Below are positions 1-5,530 of a stretch of 7,859 nucleotides of DNA, piece after piece (the stretch's first letter is position 1; every line of letters starts with the position of its first letter). This DNA is from Butyricicoccus pullicaecorum. Lineage in GTDB: Bacteria; Bacillota; Clostridia; Oscillospirales; Butyricicoccaceae. The stretch spans positions 1-7,859 of the forward strand of contig JAGZIN010000036.1 in the NCBI GenBank assembly GCA_018366195.1. Reading direction: 5' to 3'. The position numbers were made by a program, and so were the translations under genes. A model generated the notes under the pieces. The model worked only from the letters and a program-made list of their open reading frames with translations, did no database searches and was not told the DNA's origin.

Positions 1-2
1 GG

Positions 3-65
3 CTGGCAGATCGTATTACACGTTTGACGTGTCCGCGAGGATCAGAGGGCTTTGCCCGCATGTGA
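3..65 (+). CDS. Possible C-terminal end of a gene entering from the left
   Basis: A reading frame open from the window edge ends in TGA at 63-65, five bases before a strong hairpin terminator. About 20 residues are visible, ending in GSEGFARM; I do not recognise the protein. The frame is preferred only because its stop lies just before the terminator. A second open frame (from base 2) runs straight through the hairpin to about 148 and is less likely. Nothing can be said about function. Confidence 0.3.
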   Translation: MADRITRLTCPRGSEGFARM

Positions 66-69
66 AATA

Positions 70-95
70 CCCCCGGCTTTGCCGGGGGATATTTA
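70..95 (+). terminator. Rho-independent terminator
   Basis: An eight-base-pair GC-rich stem (70-77 with 81-88, CCCCCGGC/GCCGGGGG) with a TTT loop is followed on plus by the T-rich ATATTTATTT. It probably ends the gene entering from the left. The lysO operon converges on it from the other side (stop at 122), so it may also stop that transcript, although the minus-strand T tract is poor. Confidence 0.75.
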
Positions 96-121
96 TTTGT
101 AACACATCTGTATCTGAAATT

Positions 122-724
122 TTACAACCCGCTATGGTAGCAGAGTGAAATCAGCACAGGAACAGCTGCCGAGCATAGGATACCGTTGATTACAGACAGC
201 ACAACGGTTTCTTCGTTGGTATAACGAATCATCATGGGCAGAGTGGTATCTTCGCTGGTCGCACCGGCAGGAGCAATGCAGCTGTATCCATTGAAATACT
301 TTGCGATGAGCGGGATACTGAAGAAAGAAAAAATCTCTCGCATGAGATTGCTCATAAATGCAATGCTTCCAAGCTGGGCACCTGCAAAATTGCTGATGGC
401 AACGCCGGAAAGACTGTACCACCCCATGCCGCTTGCAACAGAAATGCCTTCATGCAGCGGGAATCCCAGAAACAGACTGCAAACAGCACCGCCCAGAACA
501 GAGCCTACAATGATGCCGAAGGGAATGAGCAAAATTTTGACATGATAAGAACGGATTTTGTCAATCAGCCCGTGGTGGGTGCCCACACTGATGCCAACGG
601 AAAACATGAGCAGTACCAAAATCAAATTGCTTTGTGAAGCAAGTCCAGAAATGATGGGATTCGTACCACCAAGCACACCATATAAAATACCGAGCAGCAG
701 GGCGCAAATTGCCAGAATAACCAT
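122..724 (-). CDS. lysO: LysO-type lysine exporter, large (C-terminal) half
   Basis: This 200-residue, strongly hydrophobic protein matches the C-terminal two thirds of the LysO (DUF340) family, inner-membrane exporters of L-lysine and its toxic analogues; E. coli LysO is one chain of about 300 residues. Visible family motifs are GMGWYSLSG (residues 99-107), a membrane-embedded NLMRE (126-130) and PAGATSEDTTLP (152-163). About six hydrophobic segments are apparent. The FSVGISVG segment (41-48) echoes FSMGVTLG in the partner gene, suggesting an internal repeat divided between two genes. The ATG at 724 overlaps the stop of the upstream cistron (TAATG), and AGGAGG at 740-735 lies inside the end of that cistron, so translational coupling is likely. 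Family assignment is firm; lysine as substrate is inferred from the family. Confidence 0.85.
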   Translation of the reverse strand: MVILAICALLLGILYGVLGGTNPIISGLASQSNLILVLLMFSVGISVGTHHGLIDKIRSYHVKILLIPFGIIVGSVLGGAVCSLFLGFPLHEGISVASGMGWYSLSGVAISNFAGAQLGSIAFMSNLMREIFSFFSIPLIAKYFNGYSCIAPAGATSEDTTLPMMIRYTNEETVVLSVINGILCSAAVPVLISLCYHSGL

Positions 725-1008
725 TATCGCGTTTCCTCCTGATTTTTATGCCTCTCCAAAAAGCGTCGGCTTAAAAAGAAAACCAGCAGCAGAGAAAAAA
801 TAGCAGGAATGAGACAGAACAGCAGGCTTTGCAGCCCCAAATTTGCCAAATCCTGAATAAAGTTTTCACGGCTGCCCAGCGTGACTCCCATAGAAAAAAT
901 TAAAAGGGTGGTGCAAATGATTTGAAACCACTCATTTTTTTTCTTGTGGCGTGCCGGAAACCAGTGCCCAATGAATGCACCGAGCAGCATAATCCCTATA
1001 ATTTGCAT
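724..1008 (-). CDS. LysO-type lysine exporter, small (N-terminal) half
   Basis: This 94-residue membrane protein corresponds to the N-terminal part of LysO. It has three hydrophobic segments (roughly residues 1-14, 26-42 and 55-77), a basic HKKKN loop between the first two, and the repeat motif FSMGVTLGSRE. The ATG at 1008 is chosen because GGGGGA (1020-1015) stands at suitable distance and the protein begins directly with a membrane helix; a longer open frame to 1179 would cross the -10 element and the upstream terminator. With the 200-residue partner the total, 294, matches single-chain LysO. The two should form one transporter. It is cotranscribed with, and overlaps by one base, the large-half gene. 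Confidence 0.8.
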   Translation of the reverse strand: MQIIGIMLLGAFIGHWFPARHKKKNEWFQIICTTLLIFSMGVTLGSRENFIQDLANLGLQSLLFCLIPAIFSLLLVFFLSRRFLERHKNQEETR

Positions 1009-1053
1009 ATAAGTTCCCCCAAAAAAACAGTTTTTTGTCTGGTGCGGAAACAA

Positions 1054-1066
1054 ACAGACAATCTGT
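1054..1066. promoter_or_regulatory. Possible operator dyad at the lysO transcription start
   Basis: The hyphenated palindrome ACAGA-CAA-TCTGT lies four bases beyond the -10 element, where transcription would begin. A repressor bound here could block the promoter. It is short and no binding protein is known, so this is tentative. Confidence 0.3.
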
Positions 1067-1069
1067 GCC

Positions 1070-1098
1070 ATTATAGCATTGTTCGAGCCGTTTTGCAA
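1070..1098 (-). promoter_or_regulatory. Promoter of the lysO operon
   Basis: On the minus strand TTGCAA (1098-1093) and a perfect TATAAT (1075-1070) are separated by 17 bases, about 60 bases before the small lysO start. It lies just downstream of the rubrerythrin terminator, so the exporter operon is separately transcribed. Confidence 0.75.
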
Positions 1099-1166
1099 CC
1101 GATGTGTGTTATAAGAAGAATCTTTCAACAGCGATTTCCTGTCATCGCAGTGCGGCAGAGACACAA

Positions 1167-1200
1167 AAATACGGCTCACAGCAGAGCGTGAGCCGTATTT
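1167..1200 (-). terminator. Terminator of the rrf2-rubrerythrin operon
   Basis: A perfect 12-base-pair inverted repeat (1167-1178 with 1189-1200; arm AAATACGGCTCA) has a ten-base loop. On the minus strand it runs into ATTTTTGTGT. It begins 25 bases after the rubrerythrin stop and separates that operon from lysO. Confidence 0.9.
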
Positions 1201-1224
1201 CGATAAGTTTGTGTAAGGAGGGGA

Positions 1225-1764
1225 TTAGCCGAAGTAGCGCTCCAGCAGACCCTTGAATGCCTTGCCATGACGAGCCTCGTCGCGAGCCATCTCGTGAACG
1301 GTGTCATGGATTGCGTCCAGATTTGCAGCCTTTGCACGCTTAGCCAAATCGGTCTTGCCAGCGGTTGCGCCGTTCTCAGCCTCAACACGCATTTCCAGAT
1401 TCTTCTTGGTGGAAGTGGTTACAACTTCGCCCAGCAGCTCTGCAAACTTGGAAGCATGCTCAGCCTCTTCGAATGCAGCCTTCTCCCAGTACAGACCGAT
1501 TTCCGGATAGCCTTCGCGATGTGCAACACGAGCCATAGCCAGATACATACCAACCTCGGTGCACTCGCCCTCGAAGTTAGCGCGCAAATCCTTCTTGATG
1601 TCTTCCGGAGCATCTGCAGCAACACCGATTACGTGCTCAGCAGCCCAAGTCATTTCACCAGTCTGTGCAACGAACTTATCGGAAGCAGCATGGCAGATGG
1701 GGCACTCAGCCGGTGCAGCATCGCCTTCATGAACATAACCACATACAGAACATACGAACTTCAT
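1225..1764 (-). CDS. rbr: Reverse rubrerythrin (N-terminal rubredoxin, diiron peroxidase)
   Basis: This 179-residue cytoplasmic protein has a rubredoxin-like Fe(Cys)4 site at the N terminus (C5-x2-C8 and C21-x2-C24) followed by a four-helix diiron domain, the reverse of classical rubrerythrin order. Candidate diiron ligands are E67, E100-x2-H103, E130 and E163-x2-H166. Such proteins reduce hydrogen peroxide, and sometimes oxygen, to water with electrons from NADH via rubredoxin and its reductase, protecting anaerobes. It is complete: the ATG at 1764 follows AGGAGG (1778-1773). The SD overlaps the TAG stop of the rrf2 gene (TAGGAGG), a tight operon junction. Family and domain order are clear; the exact substrate is inferred. 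Confidence 0.95.
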   Translation of the reverse strand: MKFVCSVCGYVHEGDAAPAECPICHAASDKFVAQTGEMTWAAEHVIGVAADAPEDIKKDLRANFEGECTEVGMYLAMARVAHREGYPEIGLYWEKAAFEEAEHASKFAELLGEVVTTSTKKNLEMRVEAENGATAGKTDLAKRAKAANLDAIHDTVHEMARDEARHGKAFKGLLERYFG

Positions 1765-1776
1765 AATGATTTCCTC

Positions 1777-2187
1777 CTAAAAATTTTCATCTAAAAATTT
1801 GTCTAGCGTAACACTGTAAAGCTCTTTTCGGATCATCGTGTTGATAGACCCAAAGACCTTTCGGAAATTGCAGGTGTTTTTGGACTCCATTCGCGTACAA
1901 GCGAACTCATTACATAAGCAATGGTTGATGGTAATCGTCCCGTCGATGCACTCTATAATTTCGCCCATACTGATTTCAGTTGGTTCCTTTGCAAGTTCAT
2001 AGCCACCGTTTGCACCTTTATAGGAGCGAACCATGCCGACTTGAATGAGTTTGCGCAGAATCTTTAGTGCGAAACGCAGTGTAACACCAGTCCGACCAGA
2101 TATTTCCTTTGCACCGAGCTTGCCGCCGCATTCTGCTAGACAAAACGCAACACGGATTGCATAGTCTGCTTCGTGCGTAATACGCAT
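1777..2187 (-). CDS. Rrf2-family transcriptional regulator, probably Fe-S containing
   Basis: This is a 136-residue winged-helix regulator of the Rrf2/IscR/NsrR family. The N terminus (MRITHEADYAIR) is the typical family opening; the recognition region is around residues 26-47, and the wing contains KGANGGYEL (57-65). The sensor part has cysteines 90, 92, 97 and 106 (C-x-C-x4-C-x8-C), close to the three-cysteine Fe-S site of IscR and NsrR. It is therefore likely to sense redox, NO or Fe-S status and to control itself and the rubrerythrin gene it overlaps. The ATG at 2187 is chosen because GAGGTG (2202-2197) stands nine bases upstream; an in-frame GTG at 2199 lies inside that ribosome binding site. 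Family is firm, signal unknown. Confidence 0.9.
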   Translation of the reverse strand: MRITHEADYAIRVAFCLAECGGKLGAKEISGRTGVTLRFALKILRKLIQVGMVRSYKGANGGYELAKEPTEISMGEIIECIDGTITINHCLCNEFACTRMESKNTCNFRKVFGSINTMIRKELYSVTLDKFLDENF

Positions 2188-2222
2188 AGCCTCAAGCACC
2201 TCTCTTGTTTGTTTACAACCTT

Positions 2223-2251
2223 AGTATACATTCGAAAGAGATAAAAGTCAA
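2223..2251 (-). promoter_or_regulatory. Promoter of the rrf2-rubrerythrin operon
   Basis: On the minus strand TTGACT (2251-2246) and TATACT (2228-2223) are spaced by 17 bases, about 35 bases before the regulator start. Rrf2 proteins often bind over such core promoters, but I see no convincing palindrome here. Confidence 0.8.
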
Positions 2252-2330
2252 CTGCATTTGTTCGTTGTTTTGCATAAAAATAATGGAATTATTCTGGATA
2301 AAATTAGGGTAAATGTGGAACAAATATGGA

Positions 2331-2360
2331 TTGACAGAATGGGGATATCTGTATTATACT
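2331..2360 (+). promoter_or_regulatory. Promoter of the tRNA-Leu pair
   Basis: A perfect TTGACA (2331-2336) and TATACT (2355-2360) are separated by 18 bases, ending 17 bases before the first tRNA. It diverges from the rrf2 promoter. The intervening AT-rich stretch 2252-2330 shows nothing else I can name. Confidence 0.8.
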
Positions 2361-2377
2361 AATATAGCATTGTGAAT

Positions 2378-2462
2378 GCGAGTGTGCTGGAACTGGTAGA
2401 CAGGCACGTTTGAGGGGCGTGTGTTTCACGACGTATGGGTTCAAGTCCCATCACTCGCACCA
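2378..2462 (+). tRNA. tRNA-Leu (anticodon GAG)
   Basis: A class II tRNA with a long variable arm. The acceptor stem GCGAGTG (2378-2384) pairs with CACTCGC (2452-2458), followed by discriminator A and an encoded CCA. The anticodon stem 2405-2409/2417-2421 encloses the loop TTGAGGG with GAG at 2412-2414, reading CUC and CUU. The T arm carries GGTTCAAGTCC. A short open frame across this and the next tRNA is not a protein. Confidence 0.97.
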
Positions 2463-2481
2463 ATTTTTTTAATATCATCAT

Positions 2482-2567
2482 GCAGATGTGGCGGAATGGC
2501 AGACGCGCTAGCTTCAGGTGCTAGTGCTCGCAAGGGCGTGTGGGTTCAAGTCCCACCATCTGCACCA
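2482..2567 (+). tRNA. tRNA-Leu (anticodon CAG)
   Basis: A second class II leucine tRNA, 19 bases after the first and presumably on the same transcript. The acceptor GCAGATG (2482-2488) pairs with CATCTGC (2557-2563), then A and an encoded CCA. Anticodon stem CTAGC/GCTAG encloses TTCAGGT with CAG at 2515-2517, reading CUG. The variable arm is GTGCTCGCAAGGGCGT-like with its own short stem. Confidence 0.97.
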
Positions 2568-2570
2568 TGG

Positions 2571-2618
2571 AAAGTGTGTACTTACTGGTCTGTGAAAGAC
2601 TGTGAGAACACACTTTTT
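2571..2618 (+). terminator. Terminator of the tRNA-Leu pair
   Basis: The nine-base stem AAAGTGTGT (2571-2579) with ACACACTTT (2608-2616) encloses a smaller GTCT/AGAC helix (2588-2591 with 2597-2600). It is followed by TTATTTTTTG on plus, four bases after the second tRNA. Confidence 0.85.
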
Positions 2619-2650
2619 ATTTTTTGTTCTGTTATCGAGGGAGAGACGTG

Positions 2651-2696
2651 AAAAACCAGCTATATGGTGTTTTGTAAACACTTTATAGCTGGTTTT
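2651..2696 (-). terminator. Terminator of tRNA-Gly
   Basis: A perfect 13-base inverted repeat (2652-2664 with 2684-2696; arm AAAACCAGCTATA) encloses a second perfect repeat GTGTTT/AAACAC (2667-2672 with 2676-2681), giving one long hairpin. On minus it starts four bases after the CCA of tRNA-Gly and ends in TTTTT. A-rich flanks on both sides could let it act both ways. Confidence 0.8.
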
Positions 2697-2700
2697 GGTT

Positions 2701-2774
2701 TGGAGCGGATGATGGGAATCGAACCCACACGACCAGCTTGGGAAGCTGGAGTTCTACCACTAAACTACACCCGC
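2701..2774 (-). tRNA. tRNA-Gly (anticodon CCC)
   Basis: On the minus strand acceptor GCGGGTG (2774-2768) pairs, with one G-U, with CATCCGC (2711-2705), followed by discriminator T and an encoded CCA (2703-2701). Stem CCAGC/GCTGG encloses TTCCCAA; the anticodon CCC at 2742-2740 reads GGG. The T arm has GGTTCGATTCC. A plus-strand open frame across it (containing GIEPTRPAWEAGVLPLNYT) is a well-known spurious antisense translation of tRNA-Gly. Confidence 0.97.
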
Positions 2775-2786
2775 ATGATATTTATT

Positions 2787-2815
2787 ATTCTAGTCGGCTA
2801 TCTGGATTTTGTCAA
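2787..2815 (-). promoter_or_regulatory. Promoter of tRNA-Gly
   Basis: On minus, a perfect TTGACA (2815-2810) and TAGAAT (2792-2787) with 17-base spacing, 12 bases before the tRNA 5' end. Between here and the yajC promoter (2816-2940) I see no gene. Confidence 0.85.
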
Positions 2816-2940
2816 GATGTTTTCTGAAAGTTTGATGGGGGAATGGAATATATCTCCCGCACCACTTCAAATATTGCTGCGGACTTTCTGATGACATACC
2901 GGACCTCTGTAAAAAGAATTTGTGCAGAAAAATCTAGGAC

Positions 2941-2969
2941 TTGTAATTTTTGCTCGCTTTGTATATAAT
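2941..2969 (+). promoter_or_regulatory. Promoter of the yajC-scfAB operon
   Basis: TTGTAA (2941-2946) and a perfect TATAAT (2964-2969) with 17-base spacing, 35 bases before the yajC start. It is the only clear promoter found ahead of the four-gene cluster. Confidence 0.8.
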
Positions 2970-3004
2970 AGTAATATTGATTTCAGGTAGGAGGTGTTTT
3001 GTAG

Positions 3005-3313
3005 ATGCTGAATAACTATGGCGCGATGCTCAGTTCGTTTTTGCCGCTTGTTATAATGGTGCTGATTTTTTATTTTCTGCTCATTCGTCCGCAGCGAAAG
3101 CGCGATAAGGCAGAACGCGAAATGAGAAATTCCATTCAGGTTGGAGATGAGATTTCAACCATTGGCGGTTTTATTGGTAAGGTGGTAAGCTTAAAGGAGG
3201 ATACCCTCGTCATTGAGTCCTCTGCCGACCGCACAAAGCTGAAGCTATATCGCTGGGCAATCCGCGGAAAGGAAGCGGCTCCGGTGGAGAAGGTCGAAGA
3301 ACCAAAGGCATAA
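3005..3313 (+). CDS. yajC: Preprotein translocase subunit YajC
   Basis: This 102-residue protein has one N-terminal membrane helix (about residues 10-27) followed by the family signature FYFLLIRPQRKR (22-33) and a small basic cytoplasmic domain with VGDEISTIGGFIGKV (46-60). YajC associates with SecDF-SecYEG and assists protein export. Length matches the family. The ATG at 3005 has AGGAGGTG (2990-2997) upstream; an internal Met at residue 8 is a less likely start. It is the first gene after the promoter and 59 bases before the next gene. In Clostridia yajC is often found next to the SCIFF locus, as here, without proven functional coupling. Confidence 0.95.
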   Translation: MLNNYGAMLSSFLPLVIMVLIFYFLLIRPQRKRDKAEREMRNSIQVGDEISTIGGFIGKVVSLKEDTLVIESSADRTKLKLYRWAIRGKEAAPVEKVEEPKA

Positions 3314-3321
3314 CCAGATGC

Positions 3322-3359
3322 CCTGCCGAATAGCTTTGAGATAAAAGCATTTGGGCAGG
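3322..3359 (+). other. Hairpin overlapping the ribosome binding site of the next gene
   Basis: CCTGCC (3322-3327) pairs with GGCAGG (3354-3359), continuing through AAT/ATT and GCTTT/AAAGC (3329-3337 with 3344-3351) with single-base bulges. The right arm covers the start of the GGAGGG ribosome binding site (3358-3363). There is no T tract, so it is not an obvious terminator; it may modulate translation or message stability between yajC and the membrane protein gene. Confidence 0.4.
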
Positions 3360-3372
3360 AGGGAATTTCAAA

Positions 3373-3777
3373 ATGAAACAGAATGATGTCAGACCAATGG
3401 CTGGCTTTGTGCTGGGTGCAGCCGTTTTGTGCGGTTTTGTACTCACACTTTTGAGTATGTCTATGTGCGCACTGGCTGTGCTCATGGGCAAACTGCCGGC
3501 AGAACAGATCGACCTTTGGGCAGATCTTTGTCTGGCCGCGGGCAGCCTGTTCGCTGCATTCTTTGCAGCACGGCATGCACATCGCTTTCAGCCCTTATGG
3601 GGGTTGGCGGCAGGTGGACTGCTGTTTGGCTGTCTGGTTCTCTTGAGTCTCGCGTGGTTTGGTGAGCCGGTGTATGTTCCGCGCCTGCTCATCAACGCGA
3701 TACTAGCCCTCGCCTGTGCGGCGGGAGGCGGTGCGCTCGGTGCAAAACGGCGCCGGCGCAGGAAACATAGAAAATAG
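3373..3777 (+). CDS. TIGR04086-like four-helix membrane protein
   Basis: This 134-residue protein has four predicted membrane helices (about 11-37, 47-66, 75-96 and 103-122) and a very basic C-terminal tail (KRRRRRKHRK), probably cytoplasmic. Size, topology and position between yajC and scfA match the uncharacterised Firmicutes family TIGR04086 (YrzE-like). No catalytic motif is visible. The ATG at 3373 follows GGAGGG at 3358-3363. Its stop lies 19 bases before the SCIFF peptide gene, so they should be cotranscribed. A role in SCIFF export or immunity is conceivable but is speculation based only on position. Family call is from recall of length, topology and context. Confidence 0.75.
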   Translation: MKQNDVRPMAGFVLGAAVLCGFVLTLLSMSMCALAVLMGKLPAEQIDLWADLCLAAGSLFAAFFAARHAHRFQPLWGLAAGGLLFGCLVLLSLAWFGEPVYVPRLLINAILALACAAGGGALGAKRRRRRKHRK

Positions 3778-3796
3778 AAACGGGAGGTACATTATC

Positions 3797-3940
3797 ATGA
3801 CCCATATCAAGACCCTGACTTCTGCAACCTTGAAGCAGACAGCAGCACATGGCGGCTGCGGAGAGTGCCAGACTTCTTGCCAGTCCGCTTGCAAGACCTC
3901 TTGCACGGTTGCAAACCAGAAGTGCGAGCACAGCAAGTAA
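3797..3940 (+). CDS. scfA: SCIFF six-cysteine ranthipeptide precursor
   Basis: This 47-residue peptide matches the highly conserved SCIFF family ('six Cys in forty-five residues'). The core carries cysteines at 21, 24, 28, 32, 36 and 43, with the hallmark CGECQTSCQSACKTSCT run; the leader is MTHIKTLTSATLKQ. A neighbouring radical SAM maturase joins cysteines to acceptor residues by thioether bonds. In the studied Thermoanaerobacter homologue a Cys is joined to a Thr five residues on; the equivalent pair here is C32 and T37. The ATG at 3797 follows GGGAGG (3782-3787), nine bases away; a longer in-frame start at 3716 lies inside the previous gene and is rejected. The mature product's function is unsettled; quorum-like signalling has been proposed for ranthipeptides. 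Confidence 0.97.
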   Translation: MTHIKTLTSATLKQTAAHGGCGECQTSCQSACKTSCTVANQKCEHSK

Positions 3941-3958
3941 TTTTTACCATTCGACTAC

Positions 3959-3993
3959 GAGGCGTGCCGGACCGGTGCGCCTCATTCTTTTAT
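3959..3993 (+). terminator. Hairpin/attenuator between scfA and scfB
   Basis: An 11-pair stem (3959-3969 with 3973-3983, including two G-U pairs) has a three-base GAC loop and is followed by ATTCTTTTAT. It starts 19 bases after the scfA stop. A leaky terminator here would leave the peptide message in excess over the maturase. No separate promoter for scfB is evident downstream. Confidence 0.65.
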
Positions 3994-4039
3994 ATTCTGA
4001 ATTTCCGGCTATGACCGGCGCAAAATGGAGGACAGAACG

Positions 4040-5413
4040 ATGATCCATCGTTTTAGAAAAAAAGGTCTGAACTTTCTTATGGACGTGAACAGCGGAGCGG
4101 TGCATCTGCTGGACGATGTATCCTATGAGGTATCCGGACTGGTTGATGAGAAAATGACCAAGGAATGCCCGGAACGCATCATAGATGCCCTTGCACAGTT
4201 TGATGCACAGGCCATACGAGATGCGTATGATGAGCTATATACACTCAAGGAGAATGGACAACTCTTTGCAGATGATGATTACATTGATGTCAGTCGGTAT
4301 ATTCCGACTGATGCACCGGTCAAGGCGCTGTGTCTGCATGTTGCACATGACTGCAACCTGAGATGTCAGTACTGCTTTGCATCAACTGGAGACTTCGGTA
4401 CCGGACGAAAGGTGATGCCGTTTGAGGTCGCTCAGAAGGCGATTGATTTCGTGATTGCGCGTTCGGGTGCGCGCCGCAATATTGAGGTGGATTTTTTTGG
4501 CGGAGAACCGTTGATGGCTTGGGATACGGTTACCAAAACAGTGGATTATGCCCGCTCGCTGGAAGAAAAGCATGGGAAAAAGTTCCGCTTTACCATCACA
4601 ACCAACGGCGTTTTGCTGGACGATGACAAAATAGATTATATCAATGCCAACATGGATAATGTGGTGCTGTCGATTGATGGACGCCCCACAGTCAATGACG
4701 AAATGCGCAAGACCGTCAATGGAGGCGGCAGCTATGAGGTCATTATGCCGAAGTTCCAAAAGCTCGTGCAGCAGCGTGACCCGAAGCTGGATTATTATGC
4801 GCGCGGAACCTTTACCGGAAAAAATCTGGACTTTGCAGATGATGTTCTGCATATTGCAGACCAAGGCTTTGACAGTCTGTCAGTGGAGCCGGTTGCAGCG
4901 GAGGACGGCTGTGGCTATGAGTTAACCGAGGCAGACTTTGACAAGATTTGCGCAGAGTATGACCGTCTGACCGACCTCATTGAGCAGCGCCGCAAGGAGG
5001 GAAAGCCATTCCACTTCTTCCACTTCATGGTAGACCTGAATCAGGGTCCGTGTGTGGTAAAGCGGCTGCGCGGCTGTGGTGCCGGTTATGAGTATGTTGC
5101 AGTGACCCCTGAGGGAGATATTTATCCGTGTCACCAATTTGTGGGAAATGAGGAATTCCGTCAGGGCTCTATTTTAGACGGTACCTTTGATTTGGAGATT
5201 GCACATAAATTTGCTTCTATGAACATCTATACCCGCGAAAAATGCGGCGATTGCTGGGCAAAGTTCTATTGCTCCGGAGGCTGCTCTGCTGCCAATAACA
5301 ATTTCAGTAAGGACTTGAATGTTCCGTATGAGATGGGCTGTAAGATGGAAAAGAAGCGTTTGGAATGTGCAATCTATCTCAAAGCGCGCGAAGCAATGGA
5401 GAATGATTTGTAA
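4040..5413 (+). CDS. scfB: SCIFF radical SAM maturase (thioether-forming)
   Basis: This 457-residue enzyme installs thioether bonds in ScfA using S-adenosylmethionine and Fe-S clusters. The N-terminal part (about 1-90) resembles the precursor-binding (RRE) region of such maturases and opens with the family-typical MIHRF. The radical SAM cluster is C105-x3-C109-x2-C112 and the SAM-binding GGEP is at 154-157. The C-terminal SPASM-type domain has cysteines 338, 346, 364, 402, 405, 411, 415 and 434 for auxiliary [4Fe-4S] clusters, including CGAGYEYVAVTPEGDIYPC and CGDCWAKFYCSGGC. The ATG at 4040 is chosen because GGAGG (4027-4031) is eight bases upstream; the in-frame ATG at 4025 overlaps that site. 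Length and motifs are complete. Confidence 0.96.
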   Translation: MIHRFRKKGLNFLMDVNSGAVHLLDDVSYEVSGLVDEKMTKECPERIIDALAQFDAQAIRDAYDELYTLKENGQLFADDDYIDVSRYIPTDAPVKALCLHVAHDCNLRCQYCFASTGDFGTGRKVMPFEVAQKAIDFVIARSGARRNIEVDFFGGEPLMAWDTVTKTVDYARSLEEKHGKKFRFTITTNGVLLDDDKIDYINANMDNVVLSIDGRPTVNDEMRKTVNGGGSYEVIMPKFQKLVQQRDPKLDYYARGTFTGKNLDFADDVLHIADQGFDSLSVEPVAAEDGCGYELTEADFDKICAEYDRLTDLIEQRRKEGKPFHFFHFMVDLNQGPCVVKRLRGCGAGYEYVAVTPEGDIYPCHQFVGNEEFRQGSILDGTFDLEIAHKFASMNIYTREKCGDCWAKFYCSGGCSAANNNFSKDLNVPYEMGCKMEKKRLECAIYLKAREAMENDL

Positions 5414-5450
5414 AACCAAACGAAATTTGTGCGTTCTGCTATAAAATACG

Positions 5451-5480
5451 TTGCAAATTTTGGGCACTTTGGCATATAAT
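5451..5480 (+). promoter_or_regulatory. Promoter for the ProC-like gene
   Basis: TTGCAA (5451-5456) and a perfect TATAAT (5475-5480) are 18 bases apart, about 50 bases before the next start. The -35 box sits in the right arm of an imperfect AT-rich hairpin (5423-5434 with 5448-5460) that might also be a weak end signal for scfB. Confidence 0.6.
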
Positions 5481-5530
5481 AAGCATGAAAAAAGATAGGA
5501 AAAATGCTGTATGGAAAGGCAGAATGAGAA

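Noticed and set aside
1009..1069. Lysine riboswitch in the lysO leader
   Set aside because: The leader is only about 55 bases long, far too short for the L-box, and shows no fitting helices.
1267..1794. Plus-strand open frame of 175 residues opposite rubrerythrin
   Set aside because: It is fully antisense to a gene with intact rubredoxin and diiron motifs, has no family features and is a shadow of codon bias.
2421..2651. Plus-strand open frame of 76 residues
   Set aside because: It runs across both tRNA-Leu genes and a terminator; its peptide (GMADALASGA...) is a known spurious translation of tRNA-Leu.
2664..2891. Plus-strand open frame of 75 residues
   Set aside because: It is the antisense of tRNA-Gly and its terminator; the GIEPTRPAWEAGVLPLNYT motif is a well-known false protein.
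3716..3796. Longer start for the SCIFF peptide
   Set aside because: The extension lies inside the upstream membrane protein gene in another frame. The ATG at 3797 has a good SD and gives the standard family length.
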